DNA of 64,000 nt from Erythrocercus mccallii (Eukaryota > Chordata > Aves > Passeriformes > Dicruridae): contig VZRG01000165.1 of the NCBI GenBank assembly GCA_013397435.1, forward strand, positions 124,001 to 188,000, read 5' to 3'. The notes below the pieces were generated by a model. That model did not search any database. It was given only the letters and a program-made list of their open reading frames with translations, and was not told the origin of the DNA. Of this stretch, positions 10,843 to 23,749 are shown in pieces. A program made the position numbers and the translations under genes. Positions within the stretch are counted from its first letter, which is position 1; the number at the start of each line of letters is the position of its first letter.

Positions 10843-13800
10843 AAAAGGGGCAGCAAACAGAAAAAAAAAAAAAGAAATATTTGAGACCATTAGTGAAAAA
10901 CGACAGAAGGAAAGAAAACAAAATCTTATATAACCTGGAATATAAAATGTTGCATGCAATTAGAAAATATTAGGAAATTAAATACAGGGGATTGCTGATT
11001 TAAAATATATTAGAATACTGTACAAGTTACAATTTCTTGTATTCTGACATGTTTTGCTATGATAAAAGATTGGCAGGGTTGGTAGGTAAAACTTCTTTGC
11101 ACATTGTGTATAAACTGCACAACCTTTCCAGTATCAACTTTATGCTCCAATAAACAAGACAATAATGACAAATTATCAAAGCAGTCCTCAGATGTGACCC
11201 TCAATTGGAAGAGCAGCAATTTAATGAAGACAAAAGCTAGGTGAAAGCTGCTAATATCATTTACTGATAAACAGATTTTCTCAAGAGGCTCCTAGCTCAA
11301 TCCCCTGAGGCCCCATAAACCTGCATAATTCCATTTAAAATATTGTGCAATTCACTAAATTAGTCTTTGAACATCCTTACTATCCAATTACGAAGCCCCA
11401 GCATGGACAGAATAATGAAATTTTTCAAACTGTGGAATGCATGTGGCCTTAACAAACTTATGACAAACACCGAAATTAGCTTTCAGTTTTGAAGCCAATG
11501 TAGACTATTGCTAATGCTTCAAGTCAGAGATAAAACAATAAAACACTACTGCAGTGTTTAAACAGGATGTAAAAAAATAAATCTTTGACTTATATAGAAT
11601 TCTCAACACAGCTTACCTTCAGGTAAAAAAATCATAAGAACTTGAATAATGCTTTTGCATTTGCAAGCTATTTGGCCTGCTTAAGTTCTAGTAAAAGCTT
11701 TACTGAATAAAGGGTACAAAATACCTCCTGGACAGTTTTATCTTCCAGGCAGGCAGAAAAAGGCAAGAGTTTCAGAAGTGAAATTTATTTCTGTTCAAGC
11801 ATTGTAAGCTGTATTATTAAAGTAATTTGTCATGGTTTGAATATTTCTGCCTGATTCACCATTAAATTGGCCTTCTAATTACCAACTTTGTCATGAAAAG
11901 CAGTTGGACTTCTTCATTCACCAGAAAACTTCAATCCCTTAATAATAGCTTGGTTCAAATAGGGGGAAACACTTTTATGCTCAAAATTTTAAATGAATAG
12001 GATAGACATTACAAAAAAAAAGACTCCAAGCTGAAACAGAATCCACTAATGATGGTTTCAAATTCAAATGCTACCAAGAGAACATTTAGAATATATTTTT
12101 AATGAAAGCATTATTAATTTGGATGGTGAATATTTTACCTTTTAAAAATGCAAATTCATTTATTTTGAATGTATATACAAAGCTGAAATGAATTCATGTA
12201 ACTTAGGGCAGTGAATATTTACTTAGACAAAAACCTCATAGTCCCAATTCCTAATGTTATAAAGGTTCAGGACAATGTGCAGAAGCAATTGTGCAATTAT
12301 TTGTGCATCCATTTAGAGTGATCATGCATGTTGATGATTATGCAAGTGACCACACTCATAAATGGTTAGGCAGATATCATCCTGTTTTATGTATCAGGCA
12401 TACTTATGAAACTGTGATAGTAAGGTTGTCTATGAAGTTATGAATGATTTCCTTTGATAGTTGTGGAATGCCAGGTGCTTCCACCTGCAGCTCTGTACAG
12501 TGACCCTCCAGTCTCACTGGAGTTCAGTTTATATGCCAAATTATATTTAAAGATTTTTTTTAAAAAAGTCAAACATGAATTTTATTATATAGATTTTTCT
12601 ATATGATAAAAAAATTGTCTTTCCTCTGACAAGCATTTTAATTGCACAAATTAGGCCTGCATATTTACATGTAGTCTACGCCTATCCAACTACACATTTC
12701 ATTAGAAATTCCAGTTATTACTAATCTATCTTGAAAAATTGGAAGCTGAGGGTTAGAGCCGTTTTCTGTAAAATATATACAAATCGTTACTTTAATTTGC
12801 AGAATAAATCTGGAAATCTTTTTATTGTAGTCTTTTAATCAATGCTTTCTATCACCCTACTCTCCTTAAGCCCTTTCTGCCCTAGCATAAAAAGAAAAAT
12901 TGCTGCACTAGGTTACAGCAATAATTCCATTATTTCAAAAAGGTCTCTTTCAATATTTGACGAAGTATCAGGTGAAAAACCTTCCATGTACCCGAAGATT
13001 TAAGACTTTGTTTGCTATATCTAAACCCAGGCTGAGATATCATGTTGATCTTGACTTCTAAGGGAAAGATGACCTTCACTTAAAGCATGCTCTAGAAGGA
13101 GTTAAGATGACTTGGAGCCTTAAAAATCGGACTCACACATTAGGTTGCTAAGATTTTTGCCACTGTATCCTTCTTTGGTGAGGGAGGAAGGTGTACCAAA
13201 ACAGTCCAGAAAGACACCAGTATGACATTAGAAAAGGTTACAGGATGAGGAACCAAAAGGCAAACTCCAAGGATTTTCTATCTTTATTACCCAGGATTGT
13301 TACTGGGAAGAAAATAATGTGTCTGAGGCAGTTAATCAAAAGGGACCAGCAGAAGACAGGGAGAAACAGTACATTATGAAGATGAAAAAGAATCAGTGAG
13401 GAAGGACTTGTTGCTATGTTGTTCTGTATTTTCTTAACAGTTACGTTTGGGCCAATGTATTTATGAAGCATGATGTGCTCCCTTTTCTGAAACGATAGTC
13501 GTAAGGAGAAAACACTCTTTCAAATGTGTTCAGGATTTCAGTCAAAAAAAAGTTTAAGTTCTTCACGTTTCTAAAATCTTTGAATTGAGAAAGTGTGTTA
13601 GTACACTTCCCAGGTCTGGATGCATAATAAACCACTAGTTCCCTGTTCTGCTATGAGAAACCTTATGTCTTTCTATAGGCTGCCTCCAAATCCTGTGTGG
13701 TGAAACAGTTTGCTCTGACTATATCTGTGCCTGTCCTGAATTTGTTCTCTCCTCAGCTACACACTGTGAGTCCAAATCTACTAATGGAAAAAATATTATG

Positions 13801-14625
13801 GATACCAACAATTTCTGCTATTCTGTTTCAATAAGAAAATGTATTTAACTGCAGGGTACTTCAACAGAGGATGTTCTTGCTGACTTGTACATAACCCCGG
13901 GGATTTCGTGCAGGAAATTGGTGCAGATTACATGAAATGGAAAATAAGTGAATAAGAAATTTGGAGAGCTGGTATGAAACAGAATGGATATAGAGATGTG
14001 GTGCAAGCAAGCATTCAGAAGGTGACAGTGAGATACATATGGAAAAAGAAATATAAATAGATAGGAACCATACATGTCTAAGGACAGACAAAGGATTCAG
14101 TTTCCTGGATTTCTGTTTGTCCTTGCCCAATCGTTCTTTGTAATCCTTTTCCCTTGTTCCACCGTATGTGTCCATGAAATGCAAAAGTTGTAGTTTGATA
14201 GCTCTGCCATGCTGGGTTTCTAGTCTTCAGAGTGAAGTAGCTGAAACTAATGGCTTCTGGGTTTTTGAATGTAAGATTTGGGAGCTTTCGTTTGGGCATC
14301 CTTTCTGGAGAGGCCATTTGGTTTGCTCCGGACTAGGGTGGGCACAGGAATCCACCTGGTGGTGACAGCTGGGTAGTTTGGGCTACAGTGCAAGTTTGAG
14401 ATTTCAGCTGATACAAGAGCATAGACAGAGCCAAGGAGATAAGTGTATCTGCCAGAGAAGCATAAATGCAGGATGTAACTGTAGCACACAGCTTTCTGCA
14501 GGCAGATTTCTAACATTTCTGACCAGGTGGCCAGAGAATGCTTATACTTCAACACCTGAAAATCAGGCGTCTGCAGAAAATCAGGAACTGTATCATCCTG
14601 CAGAAAATTGCTTCATACCTGTTGT

Positions 14626-14681
14626 TGTGGGTTTTTTTTCCTGGGGTTTTTTTTGGTTTTGGGTTTTTTGGGTTTTTTTTT
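14626..14681. repeat. T/G-rich low-complexity tract
   Basis: T runs of 4-9 are broken by GG, GGG and GGGG groups on the plus strand. It has several G groups that could form a weak quadruplex, but most likely is simple sequence. Confidence 0.75.
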
Positions 14682-16161
14682 AATTGAGACTGGCAAAAGT
14701 ATCATATCAGCATCCTGGAGGAGATATGCTTGGGGTCTACACTGTGAAAAAAAAGGGGAAGATCAAGGGAAGAAAGAAACTCAGAAGAAAAAAGAAAATA
14801 GAAACAAAGATATTTCTGGTAGGGATGCTGTCATTGTACAGTGTCAGCACAATGGTGTCCTGACTGTTATCTAGATATCAGCCTAATACAAATGGTAAAC
14901 TAAAATTATAACTGATAAAAAGACAGTGGTGGAGAGAAGACATTCTCAGAAATAAAACATATTGCCATGATTGTGAAAGATTAACATTTTTCTTATTAAA
15001 TGATGAGCTTGCTTTTTAATATCAGCATTATAATAGACAGTACTATGAATCTCTCTATCATACCTAAAGCACTGTTAATTTATCTTTCATGAATACATTA
15101 GAAGAGAGGGTTTTCCCATAGGCAAACACACCATACCATATTTGCAAATGTCTTACATAATGATGCAAACACTATGCATAGAGAGTAGCAGTATTATAGT
15201 GGAAGGGAGAAACAGCACATTCACAAAAGACTTTAATTCCATTTCATTACATACTTAAACCAACAAAATGAAGTTCGATGTACTGTATAGAAATTTTGCA
15301 GTTGAGGAAAATGTTGATGTTTAAATTTATTCTTTAGCTTAAACTCAGCTATTTGTAATAAGGAGCTGATGATTGTAGATAGAGTGAATGATTTGTTAAC
15401 ACATTGGTTGCATTTGTTCTTAAAATACAACACTCTTCATTTTTGCAGTTGTATCTGCTAGCAAATTCCTAAATATCTACTTATTTGGGAAAGAGTGCAT
15501 GCAATGTACTCTGCATTTAAAAAAAATTTAGTGATAAACTGCAGTATGGAAATTAAATTGGAAATCACAGTCACAGACACAAAATAAATAGTAGTCATTT
15601 TATTTAGCTTGTTACCATCTAGTCTAGTCCAAGAACATTACCTTAATGGCAGACTCAGAATTCATGAAGAGTTACATAAGGGCCCTGTTGTCAAACATAA
15701 AAACAACCCATTTAGTGTCTGTTTTGCATCTACACAGGAAGTTTTCTTTCATTATCCACCAGCTCCTAGATCTTATTATAGCCATTGTTTAATTTGTGCT
15801 CTGTTTTATAAGTGACACTTGTACAGGCCTCGTGGGGCAGCTGACAGAAGTGTGGCTGTCTCCTTCCCTTGTGTCAATTCTTTTGTGAACCTTTATAATT
15901 AGCCACTTAACAAATTGAGGAAAATGAATCTGTGGTTGTGAAGTGTTCACTGGTGCTAAGTCAACCACGTGACAGTCCAAGCTGATATGTAAAAAGTCAT
16001 AGTACTCAGGTGTACAAAGGGTTAACAAAACCTCATTATGGTAGGTTAATAAACAGAAATGAGCTATGTGATCACCAAGAGACACTAGAAAAGTTAGAAC
16101 TTCCTGCTGTTGTAATATATATAATTGTTTCAAAATTCTTTCAAAAGTGTTTTACCTCTTG

Positions 16162-16190
16162 TGGGTTTTTTAGGGGGGGTGGGGGGATGG
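16162..16190 (+). other. G-rich cluster, potential G-quadruplex
   Basis: A GGG group, then a run of seven G, one T, six G and ATGG give at least four G3 tracts within 30 bases on the plus strand. This satisfies the usual pattern for an intramolecular quadruplex. No promoter context is visible. Confidence 0.6.
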
Positions 16191-16692
16191 CCAAATTACA
16201 CAACAGTGAGTCACATATCATGGCTTAAAGCCTATTCTGTCCAACTCCCAGTGTTTTATCTAGGGCACTTTATAGGCAAAACAACAACTCAGCAGTTGTC
16301 TCTCGCAGAGAAAAATGTGTCCCAGCTTTTAGCATGTCAGATTTCCTATGTTCCCCTAAGATACACCACAGTTCATTTCATGACATTACCTTCAATAAGT
16401 TATGCCATTTCTAACAAAAAATATATACTTTTATTTACTTTTTTCAAAATATTCAGATTGGGGTTTTTTTGTCATATCAGCTGAAAAACAAGATCTTGTT
16501 CCTGTTTTTAGTAATCAAAACATGACATTTTATTTTCTGTCTCTTTCTGTGCAAAAGTGATGTCTTAAAAAAACAGATAACTTTTTTTGTAACAAATCTC
16601 TTTAGTGGGATTTTTTAATAGGATTATTGTCTAGTGGTTCTATTGTCATATTCAGTATATGTAAAAAGATTCAAGGGTGTTAATTTCATGTC

Positions 16693-16717
16693 TATACATA
16701 TATATACACACACACAT
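16693..16717. repeat. AT/CA dinucleotide microsatellite
   Basis: A short alternating tract of the type (TA)n followed by (CA)n, with interruptions. It is likely length-variable but short. Confidence 0.75.
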
Positions 16718-16999
16718 GTCCTTGCATGCATTAATATGGATCTGTGGGTGTTCACCCAGAGTTCACCCTGCTCACAGCTCTTAATGTACCCAAAGGTGTG
16801 GAAACTGATTCACATGAAGTGCATCTTGCTTACTGCAGAAGCAGCCTTTGAACAGGGAGGAGGAACCAGCATTTTCCCCCTTCTCAGGTGGGTGATTTAG
16901 CTACTGAGCCCGATTAGTCATGACATCTTCTTCCACTGTAGTGGGAGGGCACCAGGAAGGGAAGTGGAGGAAGCCCTCCCCTGCTTACCCTGAACAGAT

Positions 17000-17115
17000 G
17001 GTTGCTCATTGATTAGGGTGTCCCTTGAGAGGTGGGAATGGTGAGTTTGAACCTCTGCCAATGAAAGGGGAACTAAATCCACATCTTCTTTAAAGTGGGT
17101 CTTCTAGCTACTAAC
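17000..17115. repeat. Possible ancient amniote interspersed repeat
   Basis: The order of motifs (TTAGGG..., GAGAGGTGGGA, GAGTTTGAACCTCTGCC, then GGGGAACT and a decayed second arm ending CTAGCTACTAAC) resembles an old repeat common in turtle and crocodilian genomes whose two arms are inverted copies (GTTAGGGCACTC...GAGGTGGGAGACC). The copy is much diverged and the family name is not certain. A decayed tRNA-like reading of GAGTTTGAACCTC (B-box-like) is an alternative. Confidence 0.35.
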
Positions 17116-20100
17116 AGGAAACCTGCACTGTGATGATATTGTGAAAGAAAGACTGATTTTTGAAAGGGATATAATGCAGTTATCTATGAGTTCAGGCTGA
17201 TATGGGCTCTTCATTGAGCAGGGCCTTGCACATCTGGGACATGAAACACATTTCTCTTCTACATCTTTCGGTTTAGCCAGGCAGGGCAGTGTGATTCCCT
17301 GTAAACTGGCTCTGGAGGCTTTTGTTGTGATCACACGGTTGACATGAAATATCTAACATTGCTCGGGTGCTTTGGAGGGGGTTAAATCCAGAACATGGCT
17401 CTGTGGATTTCACTTCAAGCTCTTATATATCTGAATTTTACATTTCCAAAATTAATTCTATACTGTGGGAAAGCTCACCAGCAACGAATCCAGCTGTGGA
17501 AGCACTCACTTTTATCTGTATATGTTGTGTGTGTATGGGCAGCCCTATACCAACAGAACATATACAGATTTTAAGAGCCAATACCTGCATTAGAGTAAAG
17601 AAGGTCCATCTGGAGCAGAGAGAGATGTCAATTTTAATAATACAATTGTGGTTTTGTTCATTGGGTAGCAGAAGAAAATCTAAGGAGCTCTGTTCCCATC
17701 CAGTGTCTAGTGACTCCAAGAAGCTCTACAGGAAGGTGGAGCACACTTCTCAGTGCCCACTCAAATTCTAACCTTGGTGACTGCACAGTTCAGTGGCGTG
17801 TGCTATTACAGGAGACACTTGACTCCTGGACACATATAGCAGTAGACAAGGGCAGGGGCTGTGCATGTCATAAAATAAGCTGGCACATAACAGGATATGC
17901 AGCATTTTATCTCTCTTTCAGCCTCTCAGTGACTCACACTGCATCACCACCTGTCATGACATTCTTCCTTGGTCACTGTCAGCTGGACAGCCCTTACAGG
18001 CTGGAAAATGCTTAAAGCAGACAGTCTAGTACATATCTTTCCTAATGAGAAAACAAGACTGGTAGACAGAAGAGGCACATAGATGAGACTGTGGTAAACA
18101 TGTTGGGATTGGCTGTGGCAGAATAGACACCTACACGGGTTTTATCACTGATTATAGCAGTGAACATGATGTAAACAACTCCACATGCTGAAGGTACAAA
18201 AACAAAACATGCAGGTGAGCAAAATACCACGCACCACTGTAGAAAACAACTTGGTACGGACATTTGAAGAGAGATCTAGGAGAGCAGAATCTGAAGCAAG
18301 GGAGGTGAAGAATAAGACTCACATGCCCCACTGGCAGTGGAACACATGCTAGTGAGCTATTTAGGGGATAGCAGGTCCTCCTCTTAGCAAAAAATCCTGT
18401 CTTACAGTCCCCTTCTGGAACAGAGTCTTTAGAAGCTTACCACTTCTTTTATCTTCCGAGTCATAAACTCCTCTGAGATTAATGAGGGAGATAGAAGTAT
18501 TATTTTCTCTGAATGCAGTAGGTACCTATGTTTTCTAATTTGGTATTATTCCACCTGAATACAGAGAATTAAATCAAAGAGGCTTCTAGGGTAAAAGTAA
18601 GCTAGAAACAAAACAACAAACATGAGTTATCTCCAGAGAAAAGCCAAGTTACGAGGAAGAAGGCAGGGAGCCATTAACTACAAGATAGGCACCTGCTTGT
18701 CTCCAGCCAGGCTAACAGTGTGTTTTGCCTGACCCAAGCCTCAGAGAAAAAGAAAACCAAATTGTTTAGAAAAGAAACAAATCCCTAGCTAAAGAAGGGA
18801 GTATTTATTTATAAGAAAGTGCTGCAGGGAGGTAGTGAAAGTAGGGGACACCAACTGCCTGTATCTCCTAGGCTAGGAAAGAAGAGTCCACTATGAAAGA
18901 AAAAGTTAACAAAACTCCCAGGAATAAGCAACATTCAGAAATAGGCCTTCCCTGTTTTATTCCCCTTCTCAGAAAGCTGTGTACTCTGTAATGAATAAAT
19001 TGAAGAAGCCACCTTGCAGGTGCCAAATATGGCTGGATTTGCTGCTTTTTCATAGGTGAAAAACAAAGGGTTGTTGCCCAGTGATCTAGTCTAGGGACTG
19101 TGCAAAAGTATATCTAAAGAAGGGCTGAGAAAGCTCTCACTAGTTGGATGCATTTGGGAGAGATGAAAAGAGTCTAAAATACAGCTCACTGTAGCAGCAG
19201 TAGACTCACTTTTAACTGCTGAAATTTGTGCTGTTTTGCTTCTCTCAGATTCTGTTGTGGACCTGAGAGGAACAGATGCCTTATAAGCAGTGACAGCAGT
19301 GGTGTCTTCCATGCTTTTGTAACTGTACAAATTGCCAGGAGGAATGAGAATATCACAAAAAACACAGGAGCAGCAAAAATAATGCCTTGGCTTCCCACTT
19401 GCTTTGGAAATAACGGAGGAAGTCATGCTGGGAACTTGCAATGATTTGGGGGCCCTGGAAGGTGAAAGATGTTTTAATGAGAGTTCATTAGGGCTTTGAA
19501 TGTTCATTGACCTGATAAGCACCTTCACTTCTAAACAGCCATTGAAATCCACTGCAAATCCATAATAACCAAAAGTGGCTGCTGATTTAGTGCCATCTAT
19601 AGCCTACAAGATACACATGCATCACAAGGACCTTTTCTGCACTTACATATTGAAAGCCTCAGCATTAAAACCATGATTAAAAGAGAATAGTAACATTTGA
19701 ATCTTAAATATATTCTCACCATGGGAAAATGCAATATGTTTCAGAGGATGAGATGCTGAAGCTTCCTCTGCTACAAAATTCCTCATGCTTATTCTGTGAT
19801 TACAGAGTATTTATACCATTTTGATCCTCAGCTTGTCACATAAACACTGAAATCTCTTCTAAATAAATTAAAATGTAAACGCACATATGAAATGGCAATG
19901 CACAAATACATACACACACCTCTAAATGTATAGTTTCACTTTCCCCATTTAGTTGTTGCAATATTGAGCTGTATTGGCTCTATCTCTATTAAGTGTGCAG
20001 CATACAAATAACTTATAATTTTCTCTGTGTTAATAATTCCCTTTGGCAAGTTGAAATATTAAATAAAGTGACCAGAATACATGATCATGATGAACTGATA

Positions 20101-23100
20101 GAAATTAGATATATTACTCTAGGTAAGAGTCAGTACTAACCTATTCTAAAATGCAATATTCAACCAATTTTAAAGAAGTATCACAGCAATAGATCAGCAG
20201 CTGTTTGAATGCATCTCACATCTATATGTAAGTGTATTTTTGATATTGCTCATTGTGCTGTTACAAGAACAAATCTGCAACCAAAATTTTGCTCCTCCCT
20301 CCTCCACCTAACTTTAATATTTTTTCTGCTGATACTGACATGCAAAAAGAAATTTCAATTCTCTGGACTCAATCCTACTGTCAGTGCTGTTAGTGGAAAT
20401 TATTCAGAAGGAAACAGGATTATTCAGGATTGACACTGGCTAGTCAAGAAATGATGACTGTCTTTTGTGCTTCCTTTCAGAAGGAACTCTGCTGTATTGG
20501 ATAAGATTCCCTTGCAGTGATATCCTTTAGAAATAACTTATGATAATAATAAGAAGAAAGTCAAGCAAAAAGGAGAAAACTTAAGCTTTTCCTGGCTGCT
20601 CAACTTCATCTGCACTGCAATATGTACTATTTGTGTGACTATTCACATTAAAAAATCGTTGAAAATCTTCAGACCACAAAGCTACTTAAAACCAGAAACA
20701 AAAAATTCAAATCACTGTATTTGTTTTGCCAGTAACGGGAATAAAAGCATTTGTCATATTCTTTATAAAAATGCAACAACAATGTAACAACAACAATCAC
20801 TGTTTATTAATCTCTTTATGCACTTGAATTAATGGTCTTTAATAAGTACTTATAGTCTCTAATAAACACATAACCGTTTCTATCAATTTCTCTCTAATTT
20901 CTATCAGTTAAAAGGAAAAGGTTCCTTTGCTTATAAGGATAATATAGAAGCAACCTCTTTGGTTAAAGGGCATCTGCGCTAGTACTGCATGAATAAAGGC
21001 ATAACTGTTAAATACATTGGATCAAGTTTTATCTCACAGCTTTTTACACACATATAAAAACTATATGTGTACATACAAATTTTAAACGTGCCATTAAAGG
21101 CATTTTTCAGCTAGAATGAGTTGTTTTTGTCATTTGGTACAAAGCCCCTTTCAGAGAAATTGTTGGTTTTTTCACAGAGGCTCTTATACTTTTCATTTCT
21201 TTTTGTACTATTTCAATCAGCAATGGATATACATCTTTGTTAGCCTAATTTGGGGACCTACAAAGCAGGAAGAAGGAAAGCACAAAGGAACACACTTGAC
21301 ATATTGGTCTATTTGCAACCTCTTTTAAGCTCAATGCATACTAATGAAAGTGATCCAAACTATTTTTCTCCACTCCTCACTTAACAAGCATAATAATAAA
21401 TGAATATTTAAACTAGCTGCAAATATATTAAGTGGAAACAAATAGGTTTCATTTGTAACAAGTGCACACAGGTTAATTAACAAGAAGGAGCTTTTGTGTT
21501 GAAACAAGGCTCCCTGATGCTGTACATGCAGGTGCCGTTAAGGGCCAATTGAGCTCTATAGGATAATTATGAAGTACCATTGTGCTCTACCGTTTGTTAA
21601 CAAAGTGCTGCCTGCAATTTGCCTAAACCTATAAACCATCATCTGTGATCCTCAGCAGCAATTAAGTGACAAACATCTTCTCATCGGAGACTTGGGAAAA
21701 CAAAAGAGACATGATAGCATTTAAGGAGCCAGATGGATATTTCAGAATGTCAACCCTGACAGCCTCCCTTTCAACAACAAAATATAAAACGGGAGCCTGC
21801 TTGGTACCATGCTGAGGGGAAGAAGGAAGAAGTCACATCCAAATTATTAAGAGGAAGGTGTTAGTAATCACAGGATTGCTCATTTGAACAGCTCTTAGTG
21901 GGAAAGCCTTGGACTGGCAAACAAGCATAAAACAAAACCCTTTCCCTCTGAAAACAGCTGTGGCTACAGCTCTGTTGAGTCTAGATTGTTTTTTAGGTTT
22001 GGGGTTTTTTTCTCTTTTTAATTCTTCCTTCCAATATCTTCTTCCTTCTTTCTGACTTCACAGAAGAGGATTTTCTTCCAATGAATAAAAGTATAAAAAT
22101 TCTCTTTTCTAAGAAGAGGACAAACCAAGAGACAGAATTTTCTCCAGGGCATAAGTTACTAATTAGTTCTGCAAAAATAGCCTGTATTAGGAAAAATGGT
22201 GGATCAGCACAAAGAGGCATTTTAAAACAAGAGATCTACTCCTACTGTAAAATAACTAATCTAAAAGTTTTGAGGATGTAATCTTTAAAACGCTTCTGTA
22301 AGCTCAGCAATAATTCCAGAAGCTATAAACTTTATCCGGCTTGTTTGAATTAGTTCAATTAATTGCCTGGTTGAGAGACCCTCCAAAACTTGGGGAAGCT
22401 CTTGTTTTCATAGATAAGGATCTTCTGGGCATTTTGTTGCCTACATTAAATGATGTTGTCTAGCTGATCTGTGTAATTGGTAGAGCTAAAAGGCTATTCA
22501 GTAACATGAAAAAAAATTATAAATGCATGAGTTTCACAACCTAGCCTACATTTTTTCCCCTATTGTCAAAACAGCGGCATTTACAAATGTTTTCTGTAAC
22601 CATTTTGAAGCTACAGCTGAGTGTGTTTTAATATACCATCAGGTCAACTGCTCTCTTGAAAGAAAAAATCAACCCAGGGCCAAACAGTCAGACGGGCCTA
22701 ATTAAGTACTTCAGGAGTCAGAGGAGTGCTCAGATAACTACAGCTGACTTGACCCTTTTCTTTGTACTTCACTGGGTTTCTGTATACCTTTGCCACTCTC
22801 CTTTGGATTTATGTTTTTATGAATTATTTAAAAAAGGCAACTTCAGATCTACAATTAGTTTTCAAGAAAACAGATGTGAGAAAATAATCACAACTTAAAC
22901 AGCTTAAAAACGGCTCTGATCTTGACAGAATGCAAAATGCCAGGTTACCAGGACCGCAGAATTCATCACTTGGCAAAAGTGTCATTAATCCCTGCCTGTT
23001 TTGCCTGCTTTCTGGCCTTTTCTTACAGTGCTCTGTCAAATGTCACAGATCACCTGGAAATCTAACAGTCATGACACAGTTGGGGTTTTTTTCTTCAAAA

Positions 23101-23196
23101 GCAGGGGGAGGGGAAGTAAACTGTTTCAGTTTTAAGAAAAAAATAAAAGAGATAAAACAAAGATAATCCATGTTTCATGCATGTTTCAGCTTTTTC
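17116..23196. other. Unique AT-rich noncoding DNA
   Basis: No gene, RNA gene or young repeat is recognised. An open frame of 153 codons on the minus strand (19091-19552) has no recognisable domain and overlaps another hydrophobic frame on the same strand, so it is not called. The part at about 21.35-21.76 kb is dense in homeodomain-type TAAT/ATTA cores and looks like candidate conserved noncoding DNA. A short inverted repeat with 9-bp arms (ACACATATA/TATATGTGT) lies at 21048-21070. Confidence 0.6.
21350..21760. other. Candidate conserved noncoding block (inferred)
   Basis: This stretch lacks repeats and low-complexity runs, has mixed composition and is dense in AATTA/TTAAT/CAATTAAG motifs together with E-box-like and GATA-like words, as typical developmental enhancers do. 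There is no open frame of note. The call is a visual impression; only cross-species alignment can confirm it. Confidence 0.25.
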
Positions 23197-23240
23197 ATTT
23201 GTATAACATTTGTATAACATTTGTATAACATTTGTATAAC
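23197..23240. repeat. Perfect 11-bp tandem repeat, 4 copies
   Basis: The unit ATTTGTATAAC is repeated four times without a single mismatch (23197-23207, 23208-23218, 23219-23229, 23230-23240), followed by AT. Complete identity points to a recent expansion and probable copy-number polymorphism. Confidence 0.95.
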
Positions 23241-23440
23241 ATGTTTTGATGGGAAAATCATGATAAAGCATTTTGTCATGCTGGGGACTTCATATTTGTT
23301 TTGCACTGTGTATTTAACAAATACAAGACTGATTAAACTGAAAGAATGGAGTTCTTTTGTCACCTCCAGTGGTAGCCTCAATGACCCAAGATTCATGAGC
23401 TGATTTCCGCTTTTGCTCCTGAAAAAATTTTACCCTTTAC

Positions 23441-23748
23441 CTTAAGAGAAGTCCTGCAACGTTCGAAGATGCATCCTGCAGCTTTTCTTTAGGCAGATTG
23501 CTGAAGGCCTTCTCCCAGCACCATGAGCATCACTGGGCAGTCTTCCATCAGTTCCAGCAAATGTGCAACCCAGCGTAACCCACTTGGCATGGCAAGGCTT
23601 TGAAGTCTCATTCTGGGACACTTGCACTTCAAAGTATAAATAGAGAAAAAAGCCAGTCCCACATACAAAGAGAGATGTACCGATAGAAGTAAGAGTTGTA
23701 GCCACTGGCACTATACAGAGAGGCACTCAGTGTCTAAGATTCCAAAAT
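23441..23748 (-). other. Exon-like but frame-broken segment (unconfirmed)
   Basis: On the minus strand a pyrimidine-rich acceptor (TTTCTGCTGTCCCCAG) ends at 23749. A second acceptor-like site (GCCTCTCTGTATAG) ends at 23711. A good donor-like border (TTAAG|GTAAAG) sits at 23441/23440. The segment between is more GC-rich than its surroundings. From 23710 one frame stays open to a TAA at 23444-23442 and includes a hydrophobic stretch GTSLFVCGTGFFLYLYF. A second frame gives a helical-looking segment (HLLELMEDCPVMLMVLGEG) that hits a stop, but shifting by one base lets it continue to the donor. No frame from the outer acceptor is open. I do not recognise a family. It may be a decayed pseudogene exon, an untranslated exon of a noncoding transcript, or chance. 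Confidence 0.2.
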
Positions 23749-23749
23749 C

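Larger units (their letters stand above)
9461..16995. other. Unique AT-rich noncoding DNA
   Basis: No gene is recognised across this 7.5 kb. It holds a short old-repeat remnant at 10811-10842, a poly-A run near 10860-10873, a T/G-rich tract at 14626-14681, a G-rich cluster at 16162-16190 and an AT/CA dinucleotide tract near 16693-16717. The part at about 11.9-12.4 kb is AT-rich and motif-dense (an octamer ATGCAAAT at 12148-12155, many TAAT/ATTA cores) and has the look of conserved noncoding sequence; this last point is inference only. Confidence 0.6.

Noticed and set aside
11830..11880. TGTCATGGTTTGA, resembling the start of some avian LTRs
   Set aside because: No matching CA end, polyadenylation signal or target duplication was found in a plausible distance.
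18042..18263. Hydrophobic minus-strand frame with acceptor-like TTTTTGTACCTTCAG
   Set aside because: T-rich sequence gives hydrophobic readings by default and there is no recognised family or second exon to link to it.
19091..19552. 153-codon minus-strand open frame overlapping a hydrophobic 70-codon frame
   Set aside because: The hydrophobic reading comes from T-rich sequence. Neither frame shows a known motif. An acceptor-like site (CACCTTCCAG) lies inside but no matching donor or conserved frame can be argued.
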